Notes: generated by a model not told the origin, from the sequence alone. DNA of 64,000 bases from Alphaproteobacteria bacterium (GCA_013911655.1 JACESU010000001.1:506063-570062); one strand, 5' to 3'. Shown: positions 1 to 10,117, numbered from the stretch's first letter. Numbers and translations are program-made.

Positions 1-7
1 TGTCTTA

Positions 8-1660
8 ATGACTCACTATATTTTTGTTACAGGAGGTGTGTCGTCATCCTTAGGTAAAGGACTGGCGGCCGCTTCTCTTGGGGCTTTGTTGCAAGCACGT
101 GGCTTCAAAGTGCGTCTTCGTAAGTTCGAACCTTACATCAATGTGGATCCAGGGACCATGAGCCCTTTTCAACACGGCGAGGTCTTTGTGACCGATGACG
201 GCGCTGAGACAGACCTTGATCTGGGGCACTATGAACGCTTTACGGGGGTCGCCGCCAGAGCCACAGACGCCGTTTCCACGGGGCAGATTTACTCTCACGT
301 GATTGCCAAGGAACGGCGCGGGGATTATCTTGGCGCCACAGTCCAGGTCATTCCTCATATTACCGATGCGATCCAAGAATTCATCGTGCGTGATATCGAG
401 GAGGACGTTGATTTCCTCATTGCAGAAATCGGGGGTACCATCGGAGACATTGAAGGCTTACCCTTTGTGGAAGCCATTCGCCAGTTTGCCCACGGCAAAG
501 GATATAAGCGAACGCTTTTCATGCACCTGACCTTGGTGCCTTACATTGCCAGCGCTGGCGAGCTTAAAACAAAGCCGGCCCAGCACTCGGTCAAAGAACT
601 TCAGCGCATGGGGATTCAGCCCGATATCCTCCTGTGCCGGACAGAAAAGCCTTTGCCAGAAAGCGCCAGACAGAAACTGGCACTTTTTTGTAATATGCGC
701 CCCGAATGTGTGATTGAGGCACGTGATGTGACCAGTACTTATCAAGTGCCTTTGACTTATTCCCAAGCGGGCCTTGACCAAGAAGTCTTGCGTCATTTCG
801 GGCTAGAGGAATCTAGTCACGTAGATCTGACTCGTTGGAAAGCCATCGTGTCCCATATTGAGGCCCCACAGAAAAGAGTACCCATTGCTGTTGTAGGTAA
901 ATACACAGGCCTGAAGGATGCCTACAAATCCTTGGGCGAAGCCCTTGCTCACGGCGCCCTTGTTCAAGATACGTCCTTAGACATCGATTGGATAGACGCG
1001 CAAGAACTCGAGCGTAGTGGTATGTCTCTTCCTGCCGAGGAAATCGGGGCGCGTCTTTCTAAGTATCACGGTATTTTGGTACCTGGTGGACACGGCGAGC
1101 GCGGTTCTCACGGAAAAATGGCAGCCATTCGGTACGCTCGTGAAAACAGCGTTCCTTACTTAGGTATTTGCCTTGGTCTTCAATTGGCGGTTCTTGAGTT
1201 TGCGAGGAACGTCCTTGGCATTGATAATGCTGTATCCAGCGAATTTTCCCAAACGGGTGAGGCCATTATTGGTCTTTTGACCGAGTGGGAGAAAGACGGC
1301 GCCCTGGAAAAACGTGACAGCGACACGCCCCTTGGAGGCACTATGCGTCTTGGGGCTTATGAGTGTGTGCTGACGCCAAACTCGAAGGCTTTTGAGGCTT
1401 ATGGTACTGAAAATGTGTGGGAGCGTCACCGTCACCGCTATGAGGTAGATATTCGCTGGCAGGAGCGGTTAAAAGACGCTGGCATGCAGATCACAGGTCT
1501 ATCACCCGACGGCAAGCTGCCTGAGATGATCGAGCTTCAAGACCATCCATGGTTTGTCGCAACCCAGGCGCATCCCGAATTTAAATCGAGGCCTTTTGAG
1601 GCACACCCCTTATTTGTGGCCTTTGTGGCAGCTGCCTTGACCCACAAAAAAAATAGTTAG
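8..1660 (+). CDS. pyrG: CTP synthase
   Basis: Makes CTP from UTP, ATP and glutamine in the cytoplasm, the last step of pyrimidine nucleotide synthesis. The 550-residue protein has the full two-domain layout: an N-terminal amidoligase domain opening with the P-loop-like [10 protein letters not shown], and a C-terminal class I glutamine amidotransferase domain with the nucleophile elbow GICLGLQ and the later HPEF motif of the catalytic triad. Length is normal for the family. The ATG lies 7 bases from the window edge, so its ribosome binding site and any upstream gene cannot be seen. It begins a same-strand run with kdsA and eno, an order common in Alphaproteobacteria. Confidence 0.98.
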   Translation: MTHYIFVTGGVSSSLGKGLAAASLGALLQARGFKVRLRKFEPYINVDPGTMSPFQHGEVFVTDDGAETDLDLGHYERFTGVAARATDAVSTGQIYSHVIAKERRGDYLGATVQVIPHITDAIQEFIVRDIEEDVDFLIAEIGGTIGDIEGLPFVEAIRQFAHGKGYKRTLFMHLTLVPYIASAGELKTKPAQHSVKELQRMGIQPDILLCRTEKPLPESARQKLALFCNMRPECVIEARDVTSTYQVPLTYSQAGLDQEVLRHFGLEESSHVDLTRWKAIVSHIEAPQKRVPIAVVGKYTGLKDAYKSLGEALAHGALVQDTSLDIDWIDAQELERSGMSLPAEEIGARLSKYHGILVPGGHGERGSHGKMAAIRYARENSVPYLGICLGLQLAVLEFARNVLGIDNAVSSEFSQTGEAIIGLLTEWEKDGALEKRDSDTPLGGTMRLGAYECVLTPNSKAFEAYGTENVWERHRHRYEVDIRWQERLKDAGMQITGLSPDGKLPEMIELQDHPWFVATQAHPEFKSRPFEAHPLFVAFVAAALTHKKNS

Positions 1661-1675
1661 ACGAAAGGACTCATG

Positions 1676-2539
1676 ATGACATCTAAGCCCCGTACCCTTT
1701 ATGTTGGTGAAGATACCAAAAATCCTGTTTCTTTTGGTCAAGACGTGCCGTTTTCCATTATGGCGGGGCCTTGTGTGATTGAAAGCAAAGCCCACGCCCT
1801 TGAGATGGCCCATGCTCTGCAAGAAATTGCTCAGCGCGTAGGAGTAGGGCTTGTTTATAAAAGTTCTTTTGATAAAGCCAACCGCAGCAGCATAAAATCC
1901 TTTCGGGGTGTGACGCTAAAAGAAGGTATGGAGATTTTGGCGCACGTGCGCGAGACTTATAGTCTTCCTGTGGTGACCGATATTCATAGCCCTGATCAGT
2001 GTGCGCCCGTGGCGGAAGTCGTTGACATTCTTCAAATTCCGGCTTTCCTTTGCCGTCAAACAGATCTTCTTGAGGCGGCCGCAAAGACAGGCAAGGCCTT
2101 GAATATTAAAAAAGGACAATTCTTGGCCCCTTGGGACATGGTCAACGTCGTGCGTAAGGTCGAGTCCTTTGGTAATGACCGTGTCATGGTGTGCGAGCGC
2201 GGTGTATCCTTTGGATACAATACCCTTGTATCCGATATGCGTGCGTTGCCGATCCTGGCAAAAACAGGATGCCCTGTGATTTTTGATGCCACGCACTCGG
2301 TCCAACAACCGGGAGGGGCCGGTGAAACGTCGGGCGGACAGCGAGAATTTGTTTCAACCTTGGCCAAAGCGGCCGTGGCCGTGGGCGTGGCTGGTGTCTT
2401 TTTTGAAGTACACCAAGATCCTGATCACGCGCCAAGCGATGGCCCAAATATGCTGCGCCTCCACGAGTTCGAGCCACTACTTACACTTCTTAAAAGCTAT
2501 GATGACTTGGCCAAGTCAGCGCTTGCTAAGGCCGTTTAA
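1676..2539 (+). CDS. kdsA: 3-deoxy-8-phosphooctulonate (KDO-8-P) synthase
   Basis: Condenses phosphoenolpyruvate with arabinose 5-phosphate to KDO-8-phosphate, the precursor of the inner-core sugar of lipopolysaccharide. The TIM-barrel family signatures are present: MAGPCVIES near the N terminus, [12 protein letters not shown], and the late FDATHSVQ and [12 protein letters not shown] segments. Two ATGs stand back to back at 1673 and 1676. The ribosome binding site AAAGGA at 1664-1669 is better spaced for the second, which is used here (287 residues). The gene starts 15 bases after pyrG and is probably co-transcribed with it. Its presence shows that the organism makes LPS. Confidence 0.97.
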   Translation: MTSKPRTLYVGEDTKNPVSFGQDVPFSIMAGPCVIESKAHALEMAHALQEIAQRVGVGLVYKSSFDKANRSSIKSFRGVTLKEGMEILAHVRETYSLPVVTDIHSPDQCAPVAEVVDILQIPAFLCRQTDLLEAAAKTGKALNIKKGQFLAPWDMVNVVRKVESFGNDRVMVCERGVSFGYNTLVSDMRALPILAKTGCPVIFDATHSVQQPGGAGETSGGQREFVSTLAKAAVAVGVAGVFFEVHQDPDHAPSDGPNMLRLHEFEPLLTLLKSYDDLAKSALAKAV

Positions 2540-2560
2540 AGGAGCCACCCCTAAACCTAA

Positions 2561-3841
<1,281 letters not shown>

Positions 3842-3851
3842 AGGCTGATCC

Positions 3852-4553
3852 ATGGAGCTGCGGCGCGTGCCAAGCCCCAATTTCGCGCCGCGCGCCCCGG
3901 GCTCGCGGCCGGTTTTTTTAATCCTTCATTATACAGCCTGTGATCTTGCTCTTTCCCTAAAGATTTTAACAGACGGACAAACCAATAATCCTGTGAGCTC
4001 CCATTATCTGATTGCCGAGGACGGAACGGTTTTTTTGCTAGTTGATGAGGAAATGAGCGCGTGGCATGCGGGGCTCAGCAGTTGGGGCGGATACATTGAG
4101 GGCAGTCTTAATACCTGGTCCATTGGGATCGAGCTTGTGAATTTTGGAAATCACCCCTACACCGAGGCACAGTATCAAAGCTTGCTGACCCTTTGTCCCG
4201 CCATTCAAATGCGTCATCAAATTTCGCCGTTTCATGTGCTGGGTCATGCCGACATTGCGCCCCTTCGCAAAAGCGATCCAGGACACCATCTTGATTGGGG
4301 CCGGCTTGCCGAGCGCGGCATCGGCGTGCAACCTCAAGCATCTATACATTCGCAAGGCCCCCTTGAGATTAGGACGCTTCAAATACTTCTGGCGCGTATT
4401 GGGTATAAAGTCACACCTTCTGGTACGATGGACCCTGAGACGTCTGCAAGCCTTCGTGCATTTTGTCAGCGGTGCGCCCCTACCCATCTTCACAATACTT
4501 TTTGCCCCGAAGTAATGGCGTTTTTGGACGCGTACGCGCGCGCGCTTTCTTAA
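3852..4553 (+). CDS. N-acetylmuramoyl-L-alanine amidase, AmpD/AmiD type, with peptidoglycan-binding domain
   Basis: Predicted zinc amidase that cuts the bond between N-acetylmuramic acid and L-alanine. The Amidase_2 fold spans about residues 15-150: H26 in LILHYTA, the HAG motif at H72, E94, and GHADIAPLRKSDPG, which supplies H132, K140 and D142. H26, H132 and D142 match the zinc ligands of AmpD/AmiD, and K140 the catalytic lysine. Residues 170-230 look like a PG_binding_1 domain, the AmiD layout. Unlike E. coli AmiD there is no signal peptide or lipobox, so it may act on recycled muropeptides in the cytoplasm. It starts 10 bases after eno. Confidence 0.87.
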   Translation: MELRRVPSPNFAPRAPGSRPVFLILHYTACDLALSLKILTDGQTNNPVSSHYLIAEDGTVFLLVDEEMSAWHAGLSSWGGYIEGSLNTWSIGIELVNFGNHPYTEAQYQSLLTLCPAIQMRHQISPFHVLGHADIAPLRKSDPGHHLDWGRLAERGIGVQPQASIHSQGPLEIRTLQILLARIGYKVTPSGTMDPETSASLRAFCQRCAPTHLHNTFCPEVMAFLDAYARALS

Positions 4554-4566
4554 GCAGTCCTAGGGC

Positions 4567-6324
4567 TTACTGGACCTTAAGTGCAGTCCCAGGGCGGATA
4601 AGCGTATCGAGGGTACGTGCAGCCGGATGTGTGAGTGTTTGCAGCGTCGCAAGGGTGTTCAAAGACGCCCGGATATCCGTTAGTCCCCCCATGAGCAAAG
4701 CGGGCCAGGGGGCCGCGCGCGGATAAATGACCGCGCGGTGAGGGGTTTCTGGAGGGAGGCCTGCGAGCTTTTTCGCCTGGTCAATGGCGGTGTCAAGGTC
4801 GCCCAGCGTGTCCACAAGGCCGGCTTCAAGGGCTTGCTCGCCACTCCACACCCGCCCTTTGGCCAGAGTATGGGCTTTTTCCACCGACATGCGTCTGCCA
4901 TCAGCGACATGTTTGATGAAGTAACCATATGTAAAATCTAAACTTTCTTGAAAGCGTGCCCACTGTTCTGGGGTAAAGTCGTGATGGGGGCTTGTGTTGG
5001 TGGCATTGGGACCTGTGGTGACTGTTTCCCATTTGACGCCAATCCTTTCCCACAATTTTTCAAGGACGACCTTCCCGCCGGCAACGCCAATGGATCCTGT
5101 AATGGTGCCGGGCTCTGCAATAATTTTATCAGCGGCAGAGGCGATCCAGTATCCGCCTGAGGCGCACGTATTACCCATGGAGACAACCACTGGAATTTTC
5201 TTTTCTTTGGCGACTTGAATTAATCGCCAGATAGCTTCTGAAGGGGAGGGCGCCCCCCCTGGGCTGTCGATGCGCAGCACAATGGCGGCAGGCTTTTTAC
5301 CAGCAGGTGCTTCCATAATGTCTTCAAAAATCTCCTGAAAAACGTCTGCTGTGATGCCGCGCTCGTCAAAGAGTCCTTGGGGGCCAGCGCCGCCCTGGGT
5401 GATTTCTCCTTCTGCAAAGATGAGCGCGATTCTTTTAGCGTCTTTGTCGCGGGGCGTTTTTCGTTTGGCGAGGGCGTACTCTTGAAAATTTAAAAACGTC
5501 GCCCCTGCTCCTGCTTTTTTAAGGGCGTATTGGGCAAACTGATCGAGGTACGTCACATGATCCACAAGGCCAATTTCCTGCACGCGCGCGGCGTTGAAGA
5601 TGGGGCATTCTTGGATCAGCCGGCGGACATCTTCTTCTTTAAGTTCACGCTCAAGTGCGACGTCTTTTACGATTTGTCCCATCATATTGTTCAGCATACT
5701 TTGAAGGGCAAGGCGACTTGGGTCAGATAGCTCTTCGCGGGTAAAGGTTTCAAGTACGCCTTTGAATTCTTCGCGCTGGGCAAAACGGGGAATGATCTCA
5801 AAAGTATCAAGGAGTTTTCTTGCAAAAGGAAGCTCCATACCAAGACCCACAAAAGCAAAACTCCCCATGGGTTGAAGGCCGATTTCATCAAAGGCACTGG
5901 CAAGATAGTAGGGAAGTGTTCCCCCCGAAAGATCTCCAAATTCAGCTGCATGGACAAAGGCGAACTTTCCAGACGCCCTAAAGCGGTGTAGGGCTTTTCG
6001 AATGTCCTGAACTTGAGAAGTCCCAAGGGACGCGTGACCCAATCTAACAAGAAGCCCCTTTATCTTGGGATCTTTGGCTGCTTGATCCAGCGTATGGACA
6101 ATGTCATAAGTTGAAAGCTGTCTTGAAAGGAACAAGAACGGAAGACGTTTGGGGCCGTCGGTTATGGGCCCTTGTAGATCGAGGCTAAGGACCGTATGAT
6201 CAGAAACCTTGGGTTCGTGGTATTGTCGGTAGACAATGCTGCCGATGACCAGAAGGAGAGAGAGAAAACTAAAAAAACCCAGTACGTAGATAAAGCGCTT
6301 TAACGCTCTGCCAATGAATCCCAC
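4567..6324 (-). CDS. sppA: signal peptide peptidase SppA, 67K (long) type
   Basis: Membrane-bound serine protease of family S49 that degrades signal peptides left after secretion. An N-terminal membrane anchor lies at about residues 10-32. Two S49 repeats follow: the N-terminal one carries lysine K188 in EEFKGVLETFTR, equivalent to the catalytic lysine of E. coli SppA, and the C-terminal one carries nucleophile S389 in TCASGGYW. The length of 585 residues is that of the tandem 67K form rather than the short SppA36K type. It converges on the amidase gene with only 13 bases between stops and follows fabI by 34 bases on the same strand, probably in one transcript. Confidence 0.95.
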   Translation of the reverse strand: MGFIGRALKRFIYVLGFFSFLSLLLVIGSIVYRQYHEPKVSDHTVLSLDLQGPITDGPKRLPFLFLSRQLSTYDIVHTLDQAAKDPKIKGLLVRLGHASLGTSQVQDIRKALHRFRASGKFAFVHAAEFGDLSGGTLPYYLASAFDEIGLQPMGSFAFVGLGMELPFARKLLDTFEIIPRFAQREEFKGVLETFTREELSDPSRLALQSMLNNMMGQIVKDVALERELKEEDVRRLIQECPIFNAARVQEIGLVDHVTYLDQFAQYALKKAGAGATFLNFQEYALAKRKTPRDKDAKRIALIFAEGEITQGGAGPQGLFDERGITADVFQEIFEDIMEAPAGKKPAAIVLRIDSPGGAPSPSEAIWRLIQVAKEKKIPVVVSMGNTCASGGYWIASAADKIIAEPGTITGSIGVAGGKVVLEKLWERIGVKWETVTTGPNATNTSPHHDFTPEQWARFQESLDFTYGYFIKHVADGRRMSVEKAHTLAKGRVWSGEQALEAGLVDTLGDLDTAIDQAKKLAGLPPETPHRAVIYPRAAPWPALLMGGLTDIRASLNTLATLQTLTHPAARTLDTLIRPGTALKVQ

Positions 6325-6358
6325 TTAATATTCTCTCTTTTAAACTCCCGATAATAAC

Positions 6359-7171
6359 CTATTTTGACGTGTTGATATCGGGTGCGTCAATGGCTTTCAT
6401 GCCTACGATGTGATATCCGCAATCTACGTGATGTGTTTCCCCTGTGACGCCTGAGGAAAGAGGGCTTAGCAAATAAAGACCCGCGCCGCCCACATCTTCG
6501 AGGGTTACATTGCGGCGAAGGGGGGCGTTGTCCTGGTTCCACTTAAGAATATAGCGGAAGTCACCAATCCCTGACGCCGCCAAGGTGCGCACAGGTCCCG
6601 CAGAAAGCGAGTTTACACGAATGTTCTGAGGCCCGAGGTCAGCGGCAAGGTAACGCACGCTTGCCTCAAGGGCCGCCTTGGCAATTCCCATAACATTATA
6701 GTGAGGCATGACGCGCTCGGATCCTTGATAGGTCAGGGTGAGCAGGCTGCCACCTTCTTTCATGAGCGGGGCTGCAAACCGGCACACGCGTGTGAACGAG
6801 TAACAAGACACATCAAGGGTATGTAAAAAGTTTTTGTGAGACGTATTTAAATACAACCCTTTAAGCTCGTCTTTGTCGGAAAAACCTACGGCATGTAGGA
6901 CAAAATCAAGGGTGCCCCATTCTTTTTCTAGACGTGTGAAAACCGCCTCTACTTGCGCATCATCGCTGACGTCACAAGGTAAGAAAAGCTTTGAATTAAG
7001 AGATGCCCCAAGGGGGACAACGCGCCGCTCGAGGGATTCATTCTGAAAAGTAAAGGCCAGCTTTGCGCCTTGGGCATGGAGTGCTTGGGCAATCCCCCAA
7101 GCGAGGGAATGATCATTGGCAAGACCAATAATAAGACCGCGTTTGCCTGTCATAAGACCTTGAGTGCTCAT
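6359..7171 (-). CDS. fabI: enoyl-[acyl-carrier-protein] reductase (NADH)
   Basis: Reduces trans-2-enoyl-ACP in the last step of each fatty acid elongation cycle. It is a short-chain dehydrogenase-fold protein of 270 residues with the FabI arrangement Y148, Y158 and K165 (Y-x6-K in YNVMGIAK), equivalent to Y146, Y156 and K163 of E. coli. The N-terminal nucleotide-binding segment is the divergent FabI form GLANDHSLAWGIA. It is the first gene of a probable fabI-sppA transcript and has a promoter with a palindrome over it just upstream. FabI is the usual triclosan target. Confidence 0.96.
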   Translation of the reverse strand: MSTQGLMTGKRGLIIGLANDHSLAWGIAQALHAQGAKLAFTFQNESLERRVVPLGASLNSKLFLPCDVSDDAQVEAVFTRLEKEWGTLDFVLHAVGFSDKDELKGLYLNTSHKNFLHTLDVSCYSFTRVCRFAAPLMKEGGSLLTLTYQGSERVMPHYNVMGIAKAALEASVRYLAADLGPQNIRVNSLSAGPVRTLAASGIGDFRYILKWNQDNAPLRRNVTLEDVGGAGLYLLSPLSSGVTGETHHVDCGYHIVGMKAIDAPDINTSK

Positions 7172-7202
7172 AAAAATCTGTTCCTAGTTTAGCCACTTTG
7201 AT

Positions 7203-7243
7203 CTCACTTTTATCATAATAGTGAGCAAAAATGAACCACTTAA
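7203..7243 (-). promoter_or_regulatory. fabI promoter with palindromic operator candidate
   Basis: On the minus strand a -35 like TTAAGT (7238-7243), a 17-base spacer and a -10 TATTAT (7215-7220) point at fabI, whose ATG is at 7171. A 23-bp palindrome at 7203-7225 covers the -10 and the expected transcription start: outer arms CTCACT and AGTGAG, inner arms TTAT and ATAA, with 10 of 11 positions pairing around a central base. Its position fits a repressor operator. No matching regulator gene is visible nearby. Confidence 0.5.
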
Positions 7244-7430
7244 CCATCAAGGGAGGTAAAGATTTTTTTACCATAGAATATAGATGTGACATTTTGGTCG
7301 ATATACAAAATACACTGAAAATTTTAGATTTTTTTTACTATTCCTTCAAATTGAATTAACTCTTTGTCATTAATCTTAACAGGCTGGAATATTTTCTCTG
7401 GCGATAACGGGGAACGAAAGGAAGGACAAG

Positions 7431-8501
7431 ATGAAAATTAATTATAAAATTGTCATGAGTATTGTGGCTTCCATGGCATCGGCGTGGGCGTCCAACGGGC
7501 AAGAAGAGGATGAGCAGGAGAAAAACCGAAGAATCATCCAGATGTTGCCCACGCAATCAGATCTTAATGCTTTGTCCACCCTTCCTTCACAAAATGGGTC
7601 CGTTATACCGGTTTTACGTGCGGGCCAAGATGATCTCGTAATCCACCGAATGGCCTATGAAGAGGTCTTGCAAAGATGGCAGGCAAGCTATGAAGAATTT
7701 GAGCGTCAGCTTATTGAGGAAATGGTCGCAGTTGCTGCAGAAGTGGCGCCAAAACATCTTGAGAAATTTAACGATAAAATGGAAACGCCTAATCCATACA
7801 TCATGCGCAACCTAAGGCTTTTTATCAACGAACCTGTCGACGCCTTTATGGAGAAAGTGATTTTCGTGCCGCGCTCTAATGGAAAAGGAGAGGTAGGGTT
7901 TGAGGGGATGTCTATGAGCCGGTTTTTTAACCAGATTGGGATGCTTACGGGCAAGGAAAGCGCCTTTGAGCTAAGTGCGTACTTTGACCGAGTCGGCTTT
8001 GGGTTTAAGGACGCTTTTATTGAGGGGGCTGATAGCAGTAGATCCAAGAATTTAGCCTCATCCTTTTACGCCCTTGCTGCCGCTCAAAGTACGAAAATCT
8101 CTCAAGAATATCAAGCGCCTTACTATGCGCTTTACGGGGCTGAGCGGTACTATTGGGCAGCGGCCCTTTCATCGGTGGGGACGTCCCAAGATTTTTATCT
8201 GACACGAGCAGAAAATATGCGCAAAACAGCCTTGCGCCTTATGGGTAACATCTTTGTGGGTGAAGATCCTGCACTTGTGAAGGTTGCGCAGGATCTTGAA
8301 AAGAAGATTGTCTGGGCGACAACCTATCTTGAGACACGTAAAGCAAAGAAGGCGCTTGAGTCACTCTATGACATGAACAAAGCCATCTCACATGTGGGAA
8401 GGGCCCTCAAGGCCTCTGGGGATGCGATTTCCCTGCGTAGCTCTTGTGGAGAAGTGCCGTCTCTATGCACATCCCCCCGCGTTCACCCAACACAACATTA
8501 A
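7431..8501 (+). CDS. secreted protein of unknown function
   Basis: I do not recognise this family. The 356-residue protein starts with a Sec-type signal peptide (positively charged start, hydrophobic stretch, probable cleavage near ASAWA at residues 18-22). The rest looks soluble and largely helical, with no transmembrane segment and no catalytic motif I can name. A strong ribosome binding site (GAAAGGAAGG) stands just before the ATG. It is a single gene between divergent fabI and a convergent unknown gene, ended by a strong hairpin. About 230 bases of AT-rich sequence ahead of it should hold its promoter, but I could not pick a convincing one. Confidence 0.65.
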   Translation: MKINYKIVMSIVASMASAWASNGQEEDEQEKNRRIIQMLPTQSDLNALSTLPSQNGSVIPVLRAGQDDLVIHRMAYEEVLQRWQASYEEFERQLIEEMVAVAAEVAPKHLEKFNDKMETPNPYIMRNLRLFINEPVDAFMEKVIFVPRSNGKGEVGFEGMSMSRFFNQIGMLTGKESAFELSAYFDRVGFGFKDAFIEGADSSRSKNLASSFYALAAAQSTKISQEYQAPYYALYGAERYYWAAALSSVGTSQDFYLTRAENMRKTALRLMGNIFVGEDPALVKVAQDLEKKIVWATTYLETRKAKKALESLYDMNKAISHVGRALKASGDAISLRSSCGEVPSLCTSPRVHPTQH

Positions 8502-8571
8502 CACAAAGGGGGGTAGCGTCGTCATACCCCCTGTTACCATGTGAAAGGCGGTAGATTATTGTAGGCGAGGT

Positions 8572-8610
8572 AAAAGTCGGTTCCTTCCTCCAGTGCAGGA
8601 GCCGACTTTT
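8572..8610. terminator. bidirectional rho-independent terminator
   Basis: Arms of 14 bases (8572-8585 and 8597-8610) pair along their whole length with one G-U, around an 11-base loop. The outer four pairs are A-T, so either strand ends in a short U run. It lies between two convergent genes and can serve both. A second, GC-rich hairpin without a T tract sits at 8508-8532 (GGGGG paired with CCCCC). Confidence 0.8.
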
Positions 8611-8651
8611 ATGACAAGATAAGCATTTCGTTAAAATAAAAAGATAAATAA

Positions 8652-9191
8652 TCACATAGGTTTCTTTATGGTGACACGATTTGGGAATCTTATCGAGAGC
8701 AGATTTTCCACCCCTTGATTAACATTCGGCGTTATAACGGTTACGGAAGTAAGGGATGGGTTTTGTGAAAAGCAACTCGTAACCAGACTACTCAACAAGC
8801 CACCATCTATGGAAGTATTTATGATAATAGCATTCGTCGCCTTTGCGTGATACTCCAAAGCATTTGCCATCCTATGAAGGGAGGCTTCATCGGATGCGTC
8901 AATTGTAACGGTGATAGAACGAAGCTTGGCACCCCACTGGACCACCTGGGTCATATACTCGTTGAATCCATCAAATGATTCAAAGACTTTATCTGTTTTG
9001 GCAAGGGTTTCCTTGGTAATAAGAGCTTTTTCAACGGCATTTTGTGTGTCAGATGGGACGCCTTCTCTCGTCTGCTGATTAATCACGCTGTGGACATCTG
9101 CTGGTATGGGGTCATGTGGAGACGCTAAACCTGTTTGTTCAGATGCTATGGCCGTCGTGGTAAGAAGGGGGACAAAGAAAAAAGGAATCAT
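8652..9191 (-). CDS. secreted protein of unknown function, start in doubt (poly-A tract)
   Basis: I do not recognise this 179-residue protein. It begins with a hydrophobic signal-like stretch (IPFFFVPLLTTTAIAS) and continues as a soluble domain with alternating helix and strand character. The start is odd. The in-frame ATG at 9191 is 19 bases from the only good ribosome binding site, AGGAG at 9211-9215. An ATG at 9204, ideally spaced at 6 bases, opens a reading frame that leaves this one because of an A8 tract. One base fewer in the tract would give an N terminus MRKKMIPFFF, a typical signal-peptide start. This could be a sequencing indel, slippage, phase variation or a decaying gene. Confidence 0.55.
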   Translation of the reverse strand: MIPFFFVPLLTTTAIASEQTGLASPHDPIPADVHSVINQQTREGVPSDTQNAVEKALITKETLAKTDKVFESFDGFNEYMTQVVQWGAKLRSITVTIDASDEASLHRMANALEYHAKATNAIIINTSIDGGLLSSLVTSCFSQNPSLTSVTVITPNVNQGVENLLSIRFPNRVTIKKPM

Positions 9192-9198
9192 TTTTTTT
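9191..9198 (-). repeat. A8 homopolymer at the start of a secreted-protein gene
   Basis: Eight T on the plus strand (A8 in the mRNA) lie between the well-placed ATG at 9204 and the in-frame ATG at 9191. A change to seven bases would join the two into one frame. Tracts of this length are prone to slippage and to sequencing error. Confidence 0.7.
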
Positions 9199-9204
9199 GC
9201 GCAT

Positions 9205-9669
9205 GGGTTTCTCCTAAGATATGCTTTTGCATCATCTAATTGTTAAATATTTTTATTAAAAAGTAGTAATAATAAATATTTTTTCTCTAATATGTAGATA
9301 TAAATAGAATTTTTATATATGTAGCAATAAGTGCGCTAGTGCTAGGCTCATCCTACTTTTAACAAAATCCCTCGCATTCAAAAACCAAACTGAGGATGAT
9401 TTTTATTAAGAGGCTTGAGCACGAACTAGACAAACCAAGTCTTTGAAGTGATTAAAAAGAATAGGATACGGTGTCCACAGGCATTTTTGTGTGGTTACAA
9501 AAAAGATTAAAATGGTATGAATAAAATAAGTATAGAATATTATCTATTTAACTAATTTTACTAAATAAGATGTTTTTTTTGTTTTTTTGATTCTGGAGGA
9601 CTTGTTTTTATAGAAGGTGTGTGTACAATATTACCATGCCGTCATGTGTAAGAGCAAAGAGGTCATGCC
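9205..9669. other. AT-rich gene-poor stretch between divergent genes
   Basis: About 465 bases with no convincing gene. It holds the ribosome binding site of the minus-strand secreted-protein gene (9211-9215) and a promoter-like pair ahead of the CZB gene (9587-9614). A weak 5-bp inverted repeat (CCACA and TGTGG) sits near 9474-9495. The only short frames I see (about 16 codons from an ATG near 9396) have no usable ribosome binding site spacing. I see no repeat family or mobile element remnant. Confidence 0.6.
9587..9614 (+). promoter_or_regulatory. candidate promoter for the CZB-domain gene
   Basis: TTGATT (9587-9592), a 16-base spacer and TATAGA (9609-9614) resemble a sigma70-type promoter, four of six matches in each box. 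It lies about 55 bases upstream of the CZB start codon. The region is AT-rich, so a chance match is possible. Confidence 0.3.
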
Positions 9670-10026
9670 ATGAACTTGGAAGCTGCGATCCGAGAACATA
9701 CAGAATGGAAAGTAAGACTTGTGCTTTACATTAATGGGTCTGGTAGATTTGACGAGCGCTCTCTGGGGAAGGCCGCAAGCTGCGCGCTTGGCTCTTGGCT
9801 AAAGCAATCCCACGCGCGACTTTTCAAATATCAAGAATTTCAGTCCGTTGCACAATCTCACGAAAAATTTCACGGTATTGCCGAAGAAGTTGTTCAATTG
9901 GTCAAACAGCAAAGGCTGCACGAGGCAAGGCAGCTTGTTTCTGCCGACGGCGCCTTCACAAAAGTCGCAGCAGAGCTCAGTCGAGAGCTCTTATACCTCA
10001 AAAGACGCATGGCAAAAGCTGCCTAA
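9670..10026 (+). CDS. stand-alone CZB (chemoreceptor zinc-binding) domain protein
   Basis: The whole 118-residue protein matches the CZB domain, a four-helix bundle that binds zinc tightly in some chemoreceptors and in the diguanylate cyclase DgcZ. The ligand pattern is visible: H10 in REHTEW, C38 in SCALGSWL, and H64 and H68 in HEKFH. There is no signal peptide, membrane segment or attached output domain, so it is a cytoplasmic sensor or zinc-binding module by itself. No chemotaxis gene lies within the window. The neighbours are unknown exported proteins, so its partner cannot be told from context. The domain call is good; the role is open. Confidence 0.8.
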   Translation: MNLEAAIREHTEWKVRLVLYINGSGRFDERSLGKAASCALGSWLKQSHARLFKYQEFQSVAQSHEKFHGIAEEVVQLVKQQRLHEARQLVSADGAFTKVAAELSRELLYLKRRMAKAA

Positions 10027-10058
10027 GTTTTTTTGACAAAAAGGTCTTCTTGTCTTCT

Positions 10059-10087
10059 TTGACACAGTCATTTCCTTTTGCTAGCAT
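10059..10087 (+). promoter_or_regulatory. candidate promoter for the exported repeat-protein gene
   Basis: A consensus -35 TTGACA (10059-10064), a 17-base spacer and TAGCAT (10082-10087, four of six) lie 30 bases ahead of the ATG at 10118. A second TTGACA at 10033-10038 has no good -10 at the right distance. Confidence 0.5.
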
Positions 10088-10117
10088 TTTCTTGTTATTT
10101 GGCAGGTTATAGGTATC

